A DNA stretch of 64,000 nucleotides, taken from the NCBI RefSeq assembly GCF_905220565.1, contig NC_059398.1:12049210-12113209 (forward strand), in the 5' to 3' direction. Shown in pieces: positions 9,472 through 22,634 of the stretch. Each line of letters starts with the position of its first letter. Position 1 is the stretch's first letter. A program made the translations under genes and the position numbers. The notes under the pieces were generated by a model, which searched no databases, was not told the DNA's origin, and saw only the letters and a list, made by a program, of their open reading frames with translations. The DNA comes from Melitaea cinxia. Its lineage: Eukaryota; Arthropoda; Insecta; Lepidoptera; Nymphalidae.

Positions 9472-12467
9472 CTAAAAAAAATATCAGTTATATCAGCAAA
9501 CAATAAATCATGGATCATAACTGACAAACCGTAGTAAACTTGTCAACCGTAAAGTCATTACTAGTGAGAGGGTACTATTAAGCGTAGTTAGCAATTTACT
9601 TGACAGTGAATAAACGATTCCTCATTGTACGCTCTAATAACCACTTTCATAAATAAATATAACCTAACCTAACCTATAATTTACGTTAAAACTATCATTA
9701 AACATTTTCAACTGAATAAGGAGTGTATTAAGTCATTGGAAACTGAATCGTTGAGTTTACTTGACGTAACGGATTGAAATTAATAAATTGAAAGTTAATT
9801 TTTGACTAAAATTTAATTTTTGATTGAAATAAAAAACTTTAGTGATAGATTCAATTTATGAGTCACGATCAGTTTTAGTAATTCGTCTATTTTGGATTTT
9901 GCTAAATTTAATACAATTTTGAGAAAATTCGTATCAAATTTATGTCAAGATATAAATATAATTACCTACTCTAGTAAACAACAACAAGAGATCAATAGCT
10001 TATTATTGAAATAGGTCGTTACTAGGTTTTACATTTACCAGCTCAACTAAAATGATTAAATAGTACTATGTTAATTTAAAAAGAAAAGAAAATGGTCAAG
10101 TCCAAGTGCTACTTTCCACATGGACAGTTTCTAACTCTATGAAATGGTGACCATTGTATATATTTTTAAGTAACTTCGAAATAAGCTGTGTGGCTACGGA
10201 AATAAAGAATATAGCCACCCCCTCTCTTCCCGTGGGTGTCGTAAGATACGACTAAGGGATAACACAGTTCTACTACCACCTTGGAACTTGTAAAGCCGAC
10301 CGATGGCGGATAATGGTTTCAAATACACAATCCGAAGACGAGCAGCAGCGTCTTCGGTGCGACAAAGCCAGCACTACGGTCACCAACCCGCCTGCCCAGC
10401 GTAGTTATTATGGGCAAGACACATGAGTTCACGCCATTTTTGGTGCGAACTTGTGGAGGTCTATGTCCAGCAGTGGACTGCAATAGGCTAAAGTGATGAC
10501 GAGTGATGATGATGATGAACTTCGAAATAATACATTTTGTATATGAAGAATTTTCAGGGATAGCTTTATGACAGACATACTGTTAGACAGCGGAGTCTTA
10601 GTGACATAATTCTGCCGGCACCCATTGGGTATAGAGTTTTAAAAAATTACTACCTGTGGTATATTCAATAATAACTATGTATTGTAGCCGATAATTATCA
10701 ATGTTCTAGTTCTACTTTAGGCGTAACATAATTCTCACACCTCATAAGAATTACGACAAATAATAAAAGATGCTATTATAAAAATTGGTTTGACAGAACA
10801 ATCACGGTGCTTTCTCACAGAATATATAGGATATGGAAATGATTACTATGTAAGTAACAGGCACTTATTAAAATTGGTTTGTGCGTAATATGTAGTTTTC
10901 GGAAACTTAATTACAATCGTTATACTTACTACACCATCTGCAGTTATAGTCAATTCGTTTTATTGATTAGATAACAATATCTCAACTTTCATCTGCCCGA
11001 GTTATAATAGAATTACACGGTGGCGTGTCTGCGTCAAAAGCGACAAGTTATTTCCCGTGACGTGACTGATTTGGCGTAAGTTCACTATCAAATAGCGGTA
11101 ATGAAATCGAAAGTACAACTAAACAAGTTGCTGTTGACTTACTTTATAGTGCATTAAGGAAAATTTGTATAAGACTACCCCAATGACTATTAATTTAATT
11201 ATTGAACAAATTTACTCTAAACAAAGTAGAGTCTATTAGCCTTTCAATAAAGACCTTTTAGGGTTTTAAAAGTATAAATCTTACTTACACGTATATCTAC
11301 TCATAATATACTTATTTTATTTATTTATTTGTTTGTTTATTAGGGATGGCACACAGTACAGAAAAAGTTATGAATAAAACAAGAATAAAATATAATCATA
11401 AAGGCTAATTTACGGCCATCCATTAGCTTAAAATAAATTAACAAACGTGAAAATAAGAAATATAATAAAAATATATAAATAGGAAAATAATGAAAACACA
11501 AAAAAAACCAAGATGATAAAACCGAACAAAATAAAAACAAACTTATTTTCTTATTAAAATAAAGCTATTTTCCTGAATATTTTGAGCTTAAAAGTTTTAG
11601 ATTTAAAGTGATATAGCTCTAGATAGGTATATCGGTATTCACGAAGAATGTACTGAAAAATAAATGTGATATTAAATACAAATGCATTTAAATCACAAAG
11701 CACGAAAATTGTATTGAATACTAAATACTGATTAATTACTGAACAACCTGACAAATATTAATATTCATGAATTTTTAACACAGTCATATCACTTTCTACT
11801 AAAAAATATTTCCATAACTATAGTACGTGATCACAAAAGGGGTTAGCTCGACTTATATCACTTATCACCGGAAGCACAGAAATATAAAACTTGATTTAAG
11901 GAGGTTAGTAAAGACTTTTCATGTCAGAAGTAATTAAGTAAATTAATTTTAAAATACGTTGCTGTCCTGCGAAACCGGAAACTACGTCTTATTATCGTCA
12001 TAGCTAATCGTTGCTCATTGTATTTATACAAAATTACTTACTATTTCTCCTTAAGAAATTTATATTTTATAGAAACAGTACATGTTTTTGGAAATTTATT
12101 ACATGCTAACTGTAAATTTTGAAGTATTTACTTTAAGTTTACCGAAAGAATTACTTCGAAGAGCTTACTAGCTTAAACCACTTCTTTAATAAAATTTGTG
12201 TCAATGCCAGCATTACCCTAGTATTTTATACAGTATTACACCGTAAGACATGAGGCTCATAAAGTTGCTACAATAAACATATGAGCTATATTGATGTCAG
12301 TTTTGTTTTACTTAATATTATCGTATTTATTGCCGACTTGAGTCTTACCGCAAGAAGATGTTACTAATAACTGTTTACTGTATAATCTTAATTTAATATA
12401 CTAAAGAGTTTAGGCGTTATATTTAAACAAAATTAAAACTTATATATTAAAAATAAAAAATACTTAC
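9472..12467. other. Intron with one SINE-like insertion
   Basis: AT-rich intron of the LDLa/EB gene. It holds a short CCTAA-type run at about 9661-9676 and a retroposon at 10185-10517. A slightly GC-richer patch at about 11010-11090 shows no open frame. Nothing else was recognised. Confidence 0.6.
10185..10517 (+). mobile_element. SINE-like retroposon with perfect 13-bp target duplication, copy 2
   Basis: Same family as 711-1040: starts GCTGTGTGGCTACGG, ends CAATAGGC then GATGATGATGATG. It is flanked by a perfect direct repeat AACTTCGAAATAA at 10172-10184 and 10518-10530. That duplication, and the simple-repeat 3' tail, are the marks of target-primed retroposition and fix the element as 333 bp. 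Confidence 0.88.
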
Positions 12468-12599
12468 GAGAAAGACAGGTATGCTTCCTAAACTGTAAAT
12501 GGCCATCTGAACATCGACAAACTCCATCTAAACAGGCGCTGTAGGCAACTTTTAGGGTGCACTGTTCTGACACCGTGCACTCGGAACCCAACAGAGTTG
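12468..12599 (-). CDS. LDLa/EB gene exon: second EB-like module
   Basis: 132 bases between GCTTTACAG and GTAAGTAT, phase 1 on both sides. One complete module with cysteines at C-TVSEQ-C-TLKVAYSA-C-LDGV-C-R-C and a last one after SDGHLQFRKHT. Same plan as the modules in the neighbouring exons: one module, one exon. It is separated from the next exon by about 3 kb and from the previous one by about 10.6 kb of intron. Confidence 0.85.
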
Positions 12600-13119
12600 C
12601 TGTAAAGCAATTTTATTATTAGAGGCTGAGCTCACTTATTTTGTTAAAGAACTTGTAGACAAATACAATATCACGGACATGTTTCCGATACCGATTGGTG
12701 ATAAAGTTATCTGACGTATAACGGTATCCATCATACAAAAGTTTATGATCTATTTTTCTTTTTCCTCATCAAACTGGTTTATCTATATACTATTTTATAT
12801 ATTACTTTTCTAAAATCTATTTATTAGAAACGAATTTAAAATGAAACTAAAAAGAGTTTTTTTTTTTTACAATTGACTGACAACGTTATACTTGTATAAA
12901 AATGTTTAAGGACTTATAAAACATTACTTGTAATATTATAGCGAACGTAGCAAAAAATTAAATTAATGTTGACATCCATGTCATGTGCAGTTAAGATGAC
13001 TATCACGTGATAGAAAAAAAATGTGTTCGGAGCAATTTACACGCTAGAAGCTAGACCATTGAGAGTGATGTGTTTGTATTATAATTTATTTGTAATGCCA
13101 TTTTGCCATTTGCATATAT

Positions 13120-13245
13120 TCGCTGCTATGAGTAAGGATCGCTATCAGGTGTACATAACAACCAGGATCAACTGCTTAACGTGCTCTCCGAAGCACGGTA
13201 GAGAGACCTACAAGAACTGCACAAACACCGAGATAAACGACTTTA
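13120..13245 (-). repeat. tRNA-headed SINE fragment, inverted
   Basis: GAGTAAGGATCGCTATCAGGTG, TTAACGTGCTCTCCGA-GCACGG and GAGACCTACAAG-ACTGC are the inverse of the middle of the SINE at 18736-19113 (CGGAGAGCACGTTAAGC, TAGCGATCGTTACTC). The tRNA head is not visible. Confidence 0.6.
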
Positions 13246-14964
13246 TGTACGTACACATGTGTCTATAAAACGTTTAAAAAGTATATACGAATATACGAAA
13301 TACATAGTTAGAATGGTCAAATTAACATTAAATATAATTTATTATTTAATTTAATTATATAATTTAGTTTATTACATAGAAGAACTAGAATACAGTTTTA
13401 AATAGTTGAATATACTAGTTGAAGATACTAGACTAGATTTTAAAGCACTGGGCGTCTACCGACAGATTCTTCGAAGCGTATGAATGAAGGTGGACAAGAA
13501 AATTGAGTGACGAGGTCATGACACTGCACAAACGCGACCCTATTACATGGTTCAAGTTCACGATTGGTTTATACTGGATCAATTCGTATGCGATGGGTTT
13601 GTATGTGTTTTTTTGACATTATTTATATGTATTTGAATTGATATTTTATTATTACACACACGTATGCGATCCCGTTAAGCAACAAACTTAGAATTCGTTT
13701 AAATGTAGCACAACAGTTTTTCGTAAGCATATTTATTCATTGCAACGTGTTGTCATAAGGATATAACGATAGTCTCACTTTAATCACAATGTTAGTTTTT
13801 GAAATAATTTTGCTAAATTCGAGCGATTTGTGTTCGATACTAAAGTCAAAATAAATATTTGTATAATTTAAATAAACACCACACACTCAAGTAAGATTAC
13901 AATATTTGTCTTTATTTATTTTTATATATATTTTTTTAAATTAATCAATAATAATAATTTCTTAAACGCAAAATATTTGATTTTAATTCTATTTCGTTTA
14001 TGAGCACAAAATAACTTATTTCAGTAGTTAAAGATAAACATGCAAGTATACACGCTACATGCTTCAGTCTTTTTTATATTCATATTTCTTGCTGTTTGTT
14101 ATTTGAATTATTTTTTAATATTTCTAAATTATGTAATCATTACTTTTATAAGGCGGCAATGTCGCATAGTATTCTGTAATTTTAAAAGTATGGTCGAGCG
14201 ATTATTGTAAAAAATGAACAAATAGTTTTTTTTTTTAAAGAAGCATTAATGCATTTATCAATCATGTTTGCATGTGTCAACACGGTGTAATTTATAGTAA
14301 GTAATTTGAAGGTATTTTCTAATAACATTAATTTATTTTAATTATAGTGTTGGTATGACTTTCCGCTTCTGTGGGCACATAGCTGACACTTTCAAACGAT
14401 TGCCGGATTATGCAACTGTCGCATAAATAATTTCAAATGTTGGCGGAATTTTTGAATTGATAATTTTCCGATAAAGTCATTTACGTATGTGTTTAAATAA
14501 TTTTATCCTTCCTTTTTAATTATGTTAATTAAATACCTTTACTTACTGACTTGTATGAAATTCTTGTGATTAAATTAGTTTAATCTCTACTTAAATTTTA
14601 ATTTTGTTTCGTGCAACTCGGCGTAAGTCTAGTGAACATTCCGCATTTTACAAAGAAGTGAAATAAATACATTTATAAGTACGTTTTACGTTCTCGTTTA
14701 CTGGAAAAGTATTTACTTTGTTTTTTTTTTTAGTAATAGATTTTGTTAAAGTTTAAAGATTCTTCAATATCATTCTTCATTGTAGATACTACATATACTT
14801 TTTTATTTTCGTGAGTAGGTACTTACTATAAGTATGATTTTTTGGTATAATATGATTAGTATAAGAAAACATTAATTATTTAGTTTTTTATTAAAAAATA
14901 CCTGACCGCATAACAATTTTGACGTCAAAATATTCTAGCCAACTCAGAGCCTGTTTCGATATCT

Positions 14965-15160
14965 TAATATACATAAATTACGCGTCACGTTGTTTGCCCC
15001 CGATGGACTCCTAAACTAATTAACTGATTTTAATCAAATTTGCACACCGTGTGCAGTTTTGATCCAACTTGAAAGATAGGTTATATTTTATTTTGATATA
15101 TGTAATTATTATATTTAAGAAAAAAAAATAAGGCGGAACTAAGTTCGCCTGGTCAGCTAG
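14965..15160 (+). mobile_element. Small Helitron-like element
   Basis: Body with CACGTTGTTTGCCCCCGATGG and TTTGCACACCGTGTGCAG; the 3' end is a hairpin GGCGGAACTAAGTTCGCC followed by TGGTCAG and CTAG (15157-15160), then T. No coding capacity. Confidence 0.55.
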
Positions 15161-15319
15161 TAATTATATATACGATACAAAATAATACAAATGGTCTTTG
15201 ACAGCGGGAGATAGAACAGACCAGTAGCACCTGCTTTCCTCCTCATTTAATAAACTGCAGCTTTAAGATTAGAATAGAAATATAATATCTAAATAAATAG
15301 ATTCTACTATATTTATGAG

Positions 15320-15435
15320 AATAAATATTGTAATAAATGATGTATTTGATGGTAAAAAAGAATAATGAATCAAAAACATTTTACCGTCGGGTAGGACAGT
15401 CATCCGTCAAATAGCGCTATCCACTAGTGGTGAAA
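15320..15435. mobile_element. Tourist-like MITE, partial second copy
   Basis: Matches the right half of the element at 5591-5849 and ends in CAGGCCC followed by TTA. The left end is not recognised. Confidence 0.4.
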
Positions 15436-16068
15436 CAGGCCCTTAGGAGACTTTCATTTGTTTAAAATCTTAGATAAAATAATGACACAAATTTCCAAAC
15501 AAAACTAGCAACGATGAATTTGCATTAATAGTAGGTATTGTTCATAGTTGGATAGCCGTAAAAAATTTATTTGCGTGACGTTACGATTTCCAGTCAAAAC
15601 ATTTAGTCTTTGACCTAATTTATTAGAGCGTCTTACTGATCGCGATTCATAGACTTAAAACAATTTTTTGTACCGTAGAAATCAGCATAACGTTGTATCA
15701 AGCTGACGTGTAAAGTAAAATTACACTTCGAGTTGTTATATTTTTACATAGATTATTACATATATGAGTTTGAAGCGAGATTATTATTTAGTATCAGTTA
15801 TAGAATTATGAAATATATAATACAGTAAAGATAATAATCATTTAGAGGACCCTGTTAAGGTATCATTTTCTCAAGTATGTCCTTTGTGTAAAGAAAATCA
15901 CACAGGAAACTTACGAGAACTTTGCGCGAACAAAAGTATTTTTTCACAGTCATACTCTTACAGTCAGTCAGTCGTGTAATACTACGTGTTTTTTCTTCCA
16001 TCAGCTTGAAACTTAAACAAGACAACAAGATTTAGTTAATAATTGTGTTTGCAGGTAAACGAAGAAAA

Positions 16069-16432
16069 ACCGACTTCAATTATATCGACAAGTAATACAA
16101 CGTAGGTAGACGAAAAAATAGTCAAGTAAATACGCATTATCAAAGATTACTCCAAAAGATAACATGATAAACATCGGCTTTCGAAATCATCAAAATCGGT
16201 ACACCCTGTAAAAAGTTAATCGATAAAGTCGAGTTTCTCTCGATTTCTCTGGGATCCCATCATCAGATCCTGGTTTCCTTATCATGATATCACACCTGGT
16301 GTCGGATGTCTCCTTTCCAACAAAAAAAGAATTATCAAAATCGGTTCATAAACGACGGAGTTATCCCCGAACACACATAAAATAAAAATAAATATACGGT
16401 CGAATTGAGTAACCTCCTCCTTGAAGTCGGTT
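16069..16432. mobile_element. ACCGACTTCAA family element, copy 1
   Basis: Bounded by ACCGACTTCAA and TTGAAGTCGGT, with GTGTTTGCNNGNAAACGA just outside the left end. The interior has GATTTCTCTGGGATCCCATC and CAAAAAAAGAATTATCAAAA, shared by the copies at 42276, 52033, 52682 and 53509. No open frame. The ends form inverted repeats, so it may be a MITE, but the longer conserved flank could mean it is part of a larger element. Confidence 0.65.
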
Positions 16433-16789
16433 AAAAAGCAGTGAAAAGTTTTCCTTTACACACCCTAACAACTTGGGGATACGCATATGGGTCAATAAAG
16501 TGCCTTAGAATATAGTTATTTTCTTTTTTTTTTAAATTTATTACGACATGACAACTTCTTAATGTAATTACTTAAAGATTTATATAACATATTTATATGG
16601 TAACTACTTCAGAGCAATGTTTATTCCAATCAAGTGTGGATCCAGGGGGAGAGGGGGTCATGGGGGTCATGATCTCCTCCTGGGCTGGGTCCAGGACCTA
16701 GGTGGACCACTAATTAAAATTGTTAAAGAATATTTTTATATATTTTTTGTCACAATATAGATATTTTTTAAGTACTTACATACAATACA

Positions 16790-16945
16790 AATACAATACA
16801 AATATACTTTATTGTACAACCAAAAACAATACAAATAACATAAAAGAAAAAGAAACAAGCGAGAAATAATAATAATAACAAAAAAGGAATGTACAAAAGG
16901 CGGTCTTATCGCTAAAGAGCGATCTCTTCCAGACAACCTTTAGAA
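16790..16945 (-). repeat. LINE 3'-end fragment, inverted
   Basis: ACTTTATTGTACAACCA (the inverse of a poly(A)-signal tail) is followed by TGTACAAAAGGCGGTCTTATCGC and GAGCGATCTCTTCCAGACAAC. Same family as 1570-2092 and 6100-6235. Confidence 0.55.
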
Positions 16946-17080
16946 AAAGGACATGAATAAGAATAAAGCGGCATAGAGGTGTACTTTAAAATAATATATG
17001 TAAACACATATAATTATATAACTATACATACACTTGAATAGATATAATTACAGGCATGAAACTACATATAAGAGTACATA

Positions 17081-17126
17081 CATAAACATACATATACATA
17101 CATACATACATACATACATACATAGA
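17081..17126. repeat. (CATA)n microsatellite
   Basis: Imperfect then perfect CATA units, with an uninterrupted block over about 17096-17125. Confidence 0.85.
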
Positions 17127-18559
17127 TTCATATCACACACATATATATTAATATACACATATATATTAATAAAATACCCACTTTTTACCTGTATCTATTA
17201 TTATCAAAATTAAATTACAACTTCTTGTGACTTGACCACGACTATGTGACCCCTGTCGCCAAAGCTGGATCGGCTCTTGATTATAATTGTCTTTTTGGCC
17301 AATAATTAAAAGTTAAGTTTAGTGTTTTCACTGAATCGATAAACCTTAATAAGTTCAATCGAGACGTTTAAATCTCGTATATTACGTCCCTATAAAAGTA
17401 ATATCGGTATTATTGATTCAATGCTATTACCCTCATAAAAGTTGAAAACATTCCGTTTTTACTATAAATAAACCAGTTCACAATCTGCATTAATGTAAGG
17501 TGTATCAACAATTTAACCCACTCTATCGTATTCTTTTAGAGTTTTACCGTTTTAGGTGATTTACTGTTGTTTTTATATTCAATGTCTTTGTTAAGTTAAT
17601 AAAATGTGACAATAAAATTTGGAAATGAGTACAGTGATTTATTTCTATTATATATTTGTTGGTTGAAAAAAATATGTGTTTTATAACTCATAATTTAATT
17701 ATATTTTTATTAGTTGTATTGTTTATTTGTCAAATTCTGTTTAGTGTCGTTTTATAAACGCGTTTTATTGATGCCTTCTTGTTTTATTTTTATTTGTATT
17801 ACTCTAGACCTGCAATATTCTAGTGCGAACTGGTCACAACCGCAGCATACTTCTTTTGTTATAACGTCGTCGTTCAAGTATTCTAATACCTAATGTAATA
17901 ACCGTCAACAAACATAAACTAAACATCTCTTTTTCTTTATCAAACTTTATTTAATAAAACAGTTATCCGCTATTTATTTTATATACCTAAATACTAGACA
18001 AACATTTATTTCAAAATATGCTTACGCATAGATTCACATGAAATTTGATTCAAAATTAAATTCGAACAAGTTAGCGGTGCATCATGTGGTACAGTTAAAC
18101 GTTGTGCATAATTGATATTTAGATGTTTGATTGACTACTATTGTGGGTTTAGCCATTTAGTTAAATGGTTATTTTAAGCAATTGGCTGTAATGTTCATAA
18201 CAAAACATATATTGAACAGTTTAAAAATGAGAGAACTGTATCTTGGAATTGGTTAGTAATGTAATAAGCGTGTCTATAAAGGCGAGTGAATCGTAAGCGT
18301 AACTGATTTTAAGACCCCGACTTTTAATGTAGATTTATTGGATATGGTGTCATTGGGTAATAAGTCTTTGACTGCATATTGGAAGTACTTTCGCGTTACT
18401 AAATGCAGAGAGACGAGCGTATAAAATTATTTTTTGCGTATTCCCTTAGGTTGAATAAAATTTAAAAGAGAGACAAGGCAATTTTTTTTGTATCGCATTA
18501 TTGTATTAAACTTGCACTAAATGATTTAAAAATAATAAACATCTTATACTTAACGATCC

Positions 18560-18705
18560 CTAGCAAGATATGAATCTTGTGACGGGAAATCGAAATCACA
18601 CACAACACACAAGCATAAATGCACAAACAGAAATATTTATTAAATCTGGGGATCGAACCTGCGACCACTGTTGCGTCAGTCAGTTGCTGAGACGTCAAAA
18701 AAAAA
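18560..18705 (-). mobile_element. tRNA-headed SINE, inverted
   Basis: On the minus strand a B-box GGTTCGATCCC (from 18650-18660 region) follows GACGCAACAGTGGTCGC and precedes an AT-rich body with TTTGTGCATTTATGCTTGTG. The box sequence and spacing suggest a tRNA-derived head, different in sequence from the SINE at 18736. Confidence 0.5.
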
Positions 18706-18735
18706 ATTAACTTAAAATACGTATACGTATACGTA

Positions 18736-19113
18736 TGGGACGCCGCGTTGGCGCAACGATTACAGCCATGGATTGTACCTGTTGCGCTGGCGGTTGCTGG
18801 TTCGAACCCCGCACACGACAAACATTTGTATTGGCCATACAGGTGTTTGCCGTGGTTTGAGTGTTTGAGCAGTCCTTGTGAGTCTCCCCACCGTGCCTCG
18901 GAGAGCACGTTAAGCCGTCGGTCCCGGTTCTTATCATGTACACCTGTTAGCGATCGTTACTCATAGTAGGGAATATATCTGCCAACCCGCATTGGAGCAG
19001 TGTGGTGGATTAAGCTCTGATCCTTCATGAAGAAAGAGGCCTATGCCCACTAGTGGGATAGGACATGAGGAAAGAGGCCTATGCCCACTAGTGGGATATT
19101 ATAGGCTGAAGCG
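18736..19113 (+). mobile_element. tRNA-derived SINE
   Basis: Head with an A-box-like TTGGCGCAACGA (18749-18759) and a perfect B box GGTTCGAACCC (18799-18809), the internal RNA polymerase III promoter of tRNA-derived SINEs. The body has CGGAGAGCACGTTAAGCCGT and ends with GGGATATTATAGGCTGAAGCG. The tail unit AAAGAGGCCTATGCCCACTA is duplicated (about 19032 and 19070). Related pieces lie at 7395, 13120, 19245, 46414, 51045 and 51590. Confidence 0.8.
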
Positions 19114-19244
19114 ATACGTGTGGGTAACTTATTTTAATTATTGATAAAATTAAATATTAAATAACAGACATAATTACTACACAGATCATTAAAAAACTTA
19201 AGTATACATTTCTTGTTGAATCGTTATAATGAATAAATAAAAAA

Positions 19245-19355
19245 AATAATCGCTTCAGCCTGTAGTAGCCAACTGCTGGGCATATATGCCTCTTTCCCAA
19301 TGTAGGAGAAGGATCAGAGCTTAATCCATCACGCTGCTCCAATACGGGTTGGCGG
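19245..19355 (-). repeat. SINE tail fragment, inverted
   Basis: CGCTTCAGCCTGTAGTAGCC, GGGCATATATGCCTCTTTCC and CAATACGGGTTGGCGG are the inverse of the 3' third of the SINE at 18736-19113. Confidence 0.6.
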
Positions 19356-19635
19356 ATAAAAAATAATATTTTAATAAAAAATGATGTTGTAATAATTTGA
19401 TTATGATTAGTATGTCGATGTTGAAGATTGTTTGATACGATCAATAAACAAGTTTCAGAGTTATCCAAATTATTTTTAATTGTCTTTTATGTAACTGTCT
19501 ATGACAAAATATGAAGTAGGTATAGTGTGTTGGTTTTTACTTCTATGTTGCTTTTGTTCAATTTTATTAAATTATACGAGTACATAAAAAAATAATCTTA
19601 AATGACGTTAAAGTTATTTCCGTGCTTATTAAATA

Positions 19636-19890
19636 CTAGCGACCCGCCCCGGCTTCGCACGGTTGAAAAAACTATCAGTGTCCCTCTACTATATTATGCA
19701 TGTATTATACATATAAACCTTACTCTAGAATCCCTCTATTACCTGAAGAAAACCGCATCAAACTCCGTTGCGTAGTCTTAAAGATCTAAGCATACAGACA
19801 TCGGGAAGAGACCTTATTTTATACTATGTAATTAGTGGACAATCAAATCAAAATAGGACAAAATCAATCACATGCCACATATAATTTAAT
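19636..19890 (-). mobile_element. Helitron-like element, inverted
   Basis: Starts on the plus strand as CTAGCGACCCGCCCCGGCTT, the reverse of a GC-rich 3' end finishing in CTAG. Inside are AAAACCGCATCAAACTCCGT and CTAAGCATACAGACA, widespread lepidopteran repeat text. The far end is approximate. Confidence 0.45.
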
Positions 19891-20179
19891 TATATAGATT
19901 AAAAACACATTTCATCGTTATATTTACGTTATCAATAAGTCAAGAAATAAAAGTTTTTTTATTATTCTGACAACAGTACATTACAAAAATTACCAAATAA
20001 AATATATCATAAAATTTTAGTAGGTTTTTTTAATTAATACGACTGTCGAAATCCTCTATATAATAATGATTAATTATTAATGTAATTGATTTAACGAATA
20101 TAACCACCTTATAAAACACTTTTTGTGCCCTAATAGAATAAACAACCTGTCATTCTGTCAATTCAAAAGTTGTTTAATT

Positions 20180-20465
20180 TTTTTATTTTAAAATTAGGTC
20201 GGCAAACAGCCGTAGACTAATCTGATGGTAAGCGATTGCGTATAGTTTATAGATGCTTGCAACACCAGAAGCATCTCAAGCGCGTTGCCGATCCTACCTC
20301 TAATCGCCCGCAGGGTCGCTGGTCAATTTACTACAGGAATACAACAATGCTTCCAGCAATATTATTAAGCTGAGATCTTCCAGAAGGTCGAAGTGCTTCC
20401 CCAGTCGGGCTGCTACAGATTGAGGCTGGATATTTCCTGCTATGCTTTACCTCAGTTAACTCACT
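20180..20465. repeat. Dispersed SINE-like repeat
   Basis: GGTCGGCAAACAGCCGTA, GCTGAGATCTTCCAGAAGGT and TTCCCCAGTCGGGCTGCTAC. A diverged second copy at 34295-34455 shares TGTTGAGATCTTCTGTGAGG and TTCCCCGGCTGGGCTGTTCC. No tRNA head was found. Confidence 0.55.
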
Positions 20466-20598
20466 ACTTCGATAAATGAAAGTACATAATGTTAGTATAT
20501 AGACTGTTATAAATTATTATATTATAATTATGAAGAAAAAAAAAACAATTTATTGTGTGTATATTACATATATACAATAGGATATAAGTAAACAGATA

Positions 20599-20807
20599 TC
20601 TTATATATAAAATTCTCGTGTCACAATGTTAGTTATAATACTCCTCCGAAACGGCTGGACCGATTTTTGTGAAATTTTGTGTGCATATCGGGTAGGTCTA
20701 AGAATCGGCCAACATCTATTTTTCATGCTCCTAACTTATAAAGGTGGGGGGGAGATTGAGGGGGTTAATAACATATATGGCAAAGTAATGTTTGCGGGGT
20801 CAGCTAG
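20599..20807 (+). mobile_element. 209-bp complete Helitron-like element
   Basis: Starts TCTTATATATAAAATTCTCG (TC at 20599-20600), ends with hairpin GCAAAGTAATGTTTGC, then GGGGTCAG and CTAG (20804-20807). It is flanked by A on the left and T on the right, the expected A/T insertion site. The small open frame through it is incidental. Confidence 0.65.
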
Positions 20808-22634
20808 TAATATTAAATTAATAAATGTAAATAATTCGCCAAAATGAATATACCTACTTGCTTACCGAGCGACCGCACCGCATTAGATAATTCTATTTTT
20901 TGTGCTCGTTTTTGTCAAGACAAGGTGTATATACAAAAATAATAAACAAATGTGATTATTTACAAAAAAAAAAAAAAAAAATATGGCGTCACGAAAATAG
21001 GCCGCGCCAGTAAGTTAATTATAATGAAAAATTTTAATGTGTATACATATATGTGATTAAAGTAATCACTGAAATCTAGAAATATGTTGGTTAGATAACA
21101 ATATTATAAAGTTTTAATTTAGTTTTTGAGTAGTGTTGATGGAGACACTTATAGAGCGTATGGCGTTCAGGTACATTGATGTACCTAAAAGAAAATGAAA
21201 ACACTCATTTAACGTCACTTACACTTTCTAAGTAATTATTACAATTAAAATATCAACGGATTGCTAGAAAACAACTCTTTCACGCGAAGGCTTGACAAGT
21301 GAAATGTTGAAGATATAATTTAAATAAGTGGCAATTATTTATTAGTTTGTATTATAATTTACACCAATGTCCTATTATTCGTAAAGGTATAATTTTGTCT
21401 ATAAAATGCTTTTTTATTATAATCAAATTAGAAAAACCATGTACTCTGTTTCAAAACAACGACTTTAAAACTGGATTATATTGTACATAAACGGTATATA
21501 ACTGGTATTCGAATAAAAAATTATAACGCGCCTAATAAGAGAAAATATTACTAAGGCTTGACAAAAACTCGGTTGTTAAAGCTAAAAATAGACAAAACAA
21601 GGAGACTTAATAAGACAATGGAACGTAAACAAGAATGGAACATAAATCAGATTATAGAAACCATATTTCTAAGACATTGTATTTTTGTTTTTATTTACCA
21701 ACTATTAAAAATACTGATTGGTTGTATTTTATATTTGGTGTATAGGTTTTCATATAAAACAGCTCAGGAGAACGAATACACAACTTATTATTGAAGTGAT
21801 ACTTCTTTAAGCGCATGAGGGTAAAATTTTTACGGATGAAACAGCAACGTTTTTGTCGATGGCGCTGGAACGGAAATTTAAAGCTTTAATAGGTTTGTAT
21901 AAATTTAAACGAGACTTAAAAATTAGTTTGCCAAAGAAGTTTCACTTCTTACATGTGTAATATGTACGCACGTACTTTTTTTAAATTTAATAACGTATTT
22001 TAATTAATTTCTTACTCTGGTCTGTCTTTTTAATAATTAATTTTAAATTTTAATCACGTTTTGTACAGACACAAATATTCGAAACTTCTGTTTTTCTTAA
22101 ACTAGTACGTCTTTTGAAATTCCATTTGAGTCAAAGTAGTAGGAAATTTTATTATTTATAAATTGCCATCATGATCATCTTCCAAGTTAATTTCCTGCGT
22201 TGAAAAGAGCCGAAGTTTATTGGTCGTTTCACGTTTGAATCAACTCACCGCACTTCAATTATCTAACAGCAATCACATTTAGTAATACATAATCTATTAT
22301 GTGTTTAGCATATACAGCGATTGTGATAGGTAAGTAATAAAATATTATTAGTTACCTATCCTAATCGTTGTTTGTCATGATTAAACTTAATCTCTAGATG
22401 ACTTAGGCGCAGGTTACACTGAGTATATAATAAACAAGTAGTTCTGTCTATAAAAAAAATACTAAAAGAGGGTAAAAATATATTACTATATACATTATGT
22501 ATATACATAATATCACTACTTATTGCGGACAAAATAGACATTTCAAATTACAAAAACTCTGACAGAACTGGTTATACCATAAATCTTGGGCATACCAGTA
22601 GAATTGAGGTATCAAAAGTCCCCATCGAAAATCC

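Noticed and set aside
9655..9680. AACCT repeated three times, like the insect telomere repeat (TTAGG)n inverted
   Set aside because: Only about three units; too short to call an interstitial telomere, and such runs are common in insect introns.
18650..18810. Possible functional tRNA genes at the GGTTCGAA boxes
   Set aside because: Flanked by SINE bodies and lacking a cloverleaf; interpreted as tRNA-derived SINE heads.
21558..21794. 78-codon plus-strand frame with K-rich start
   Set aside because: Composition follows AT-rich background; no motif, no splice context and no repeat support.
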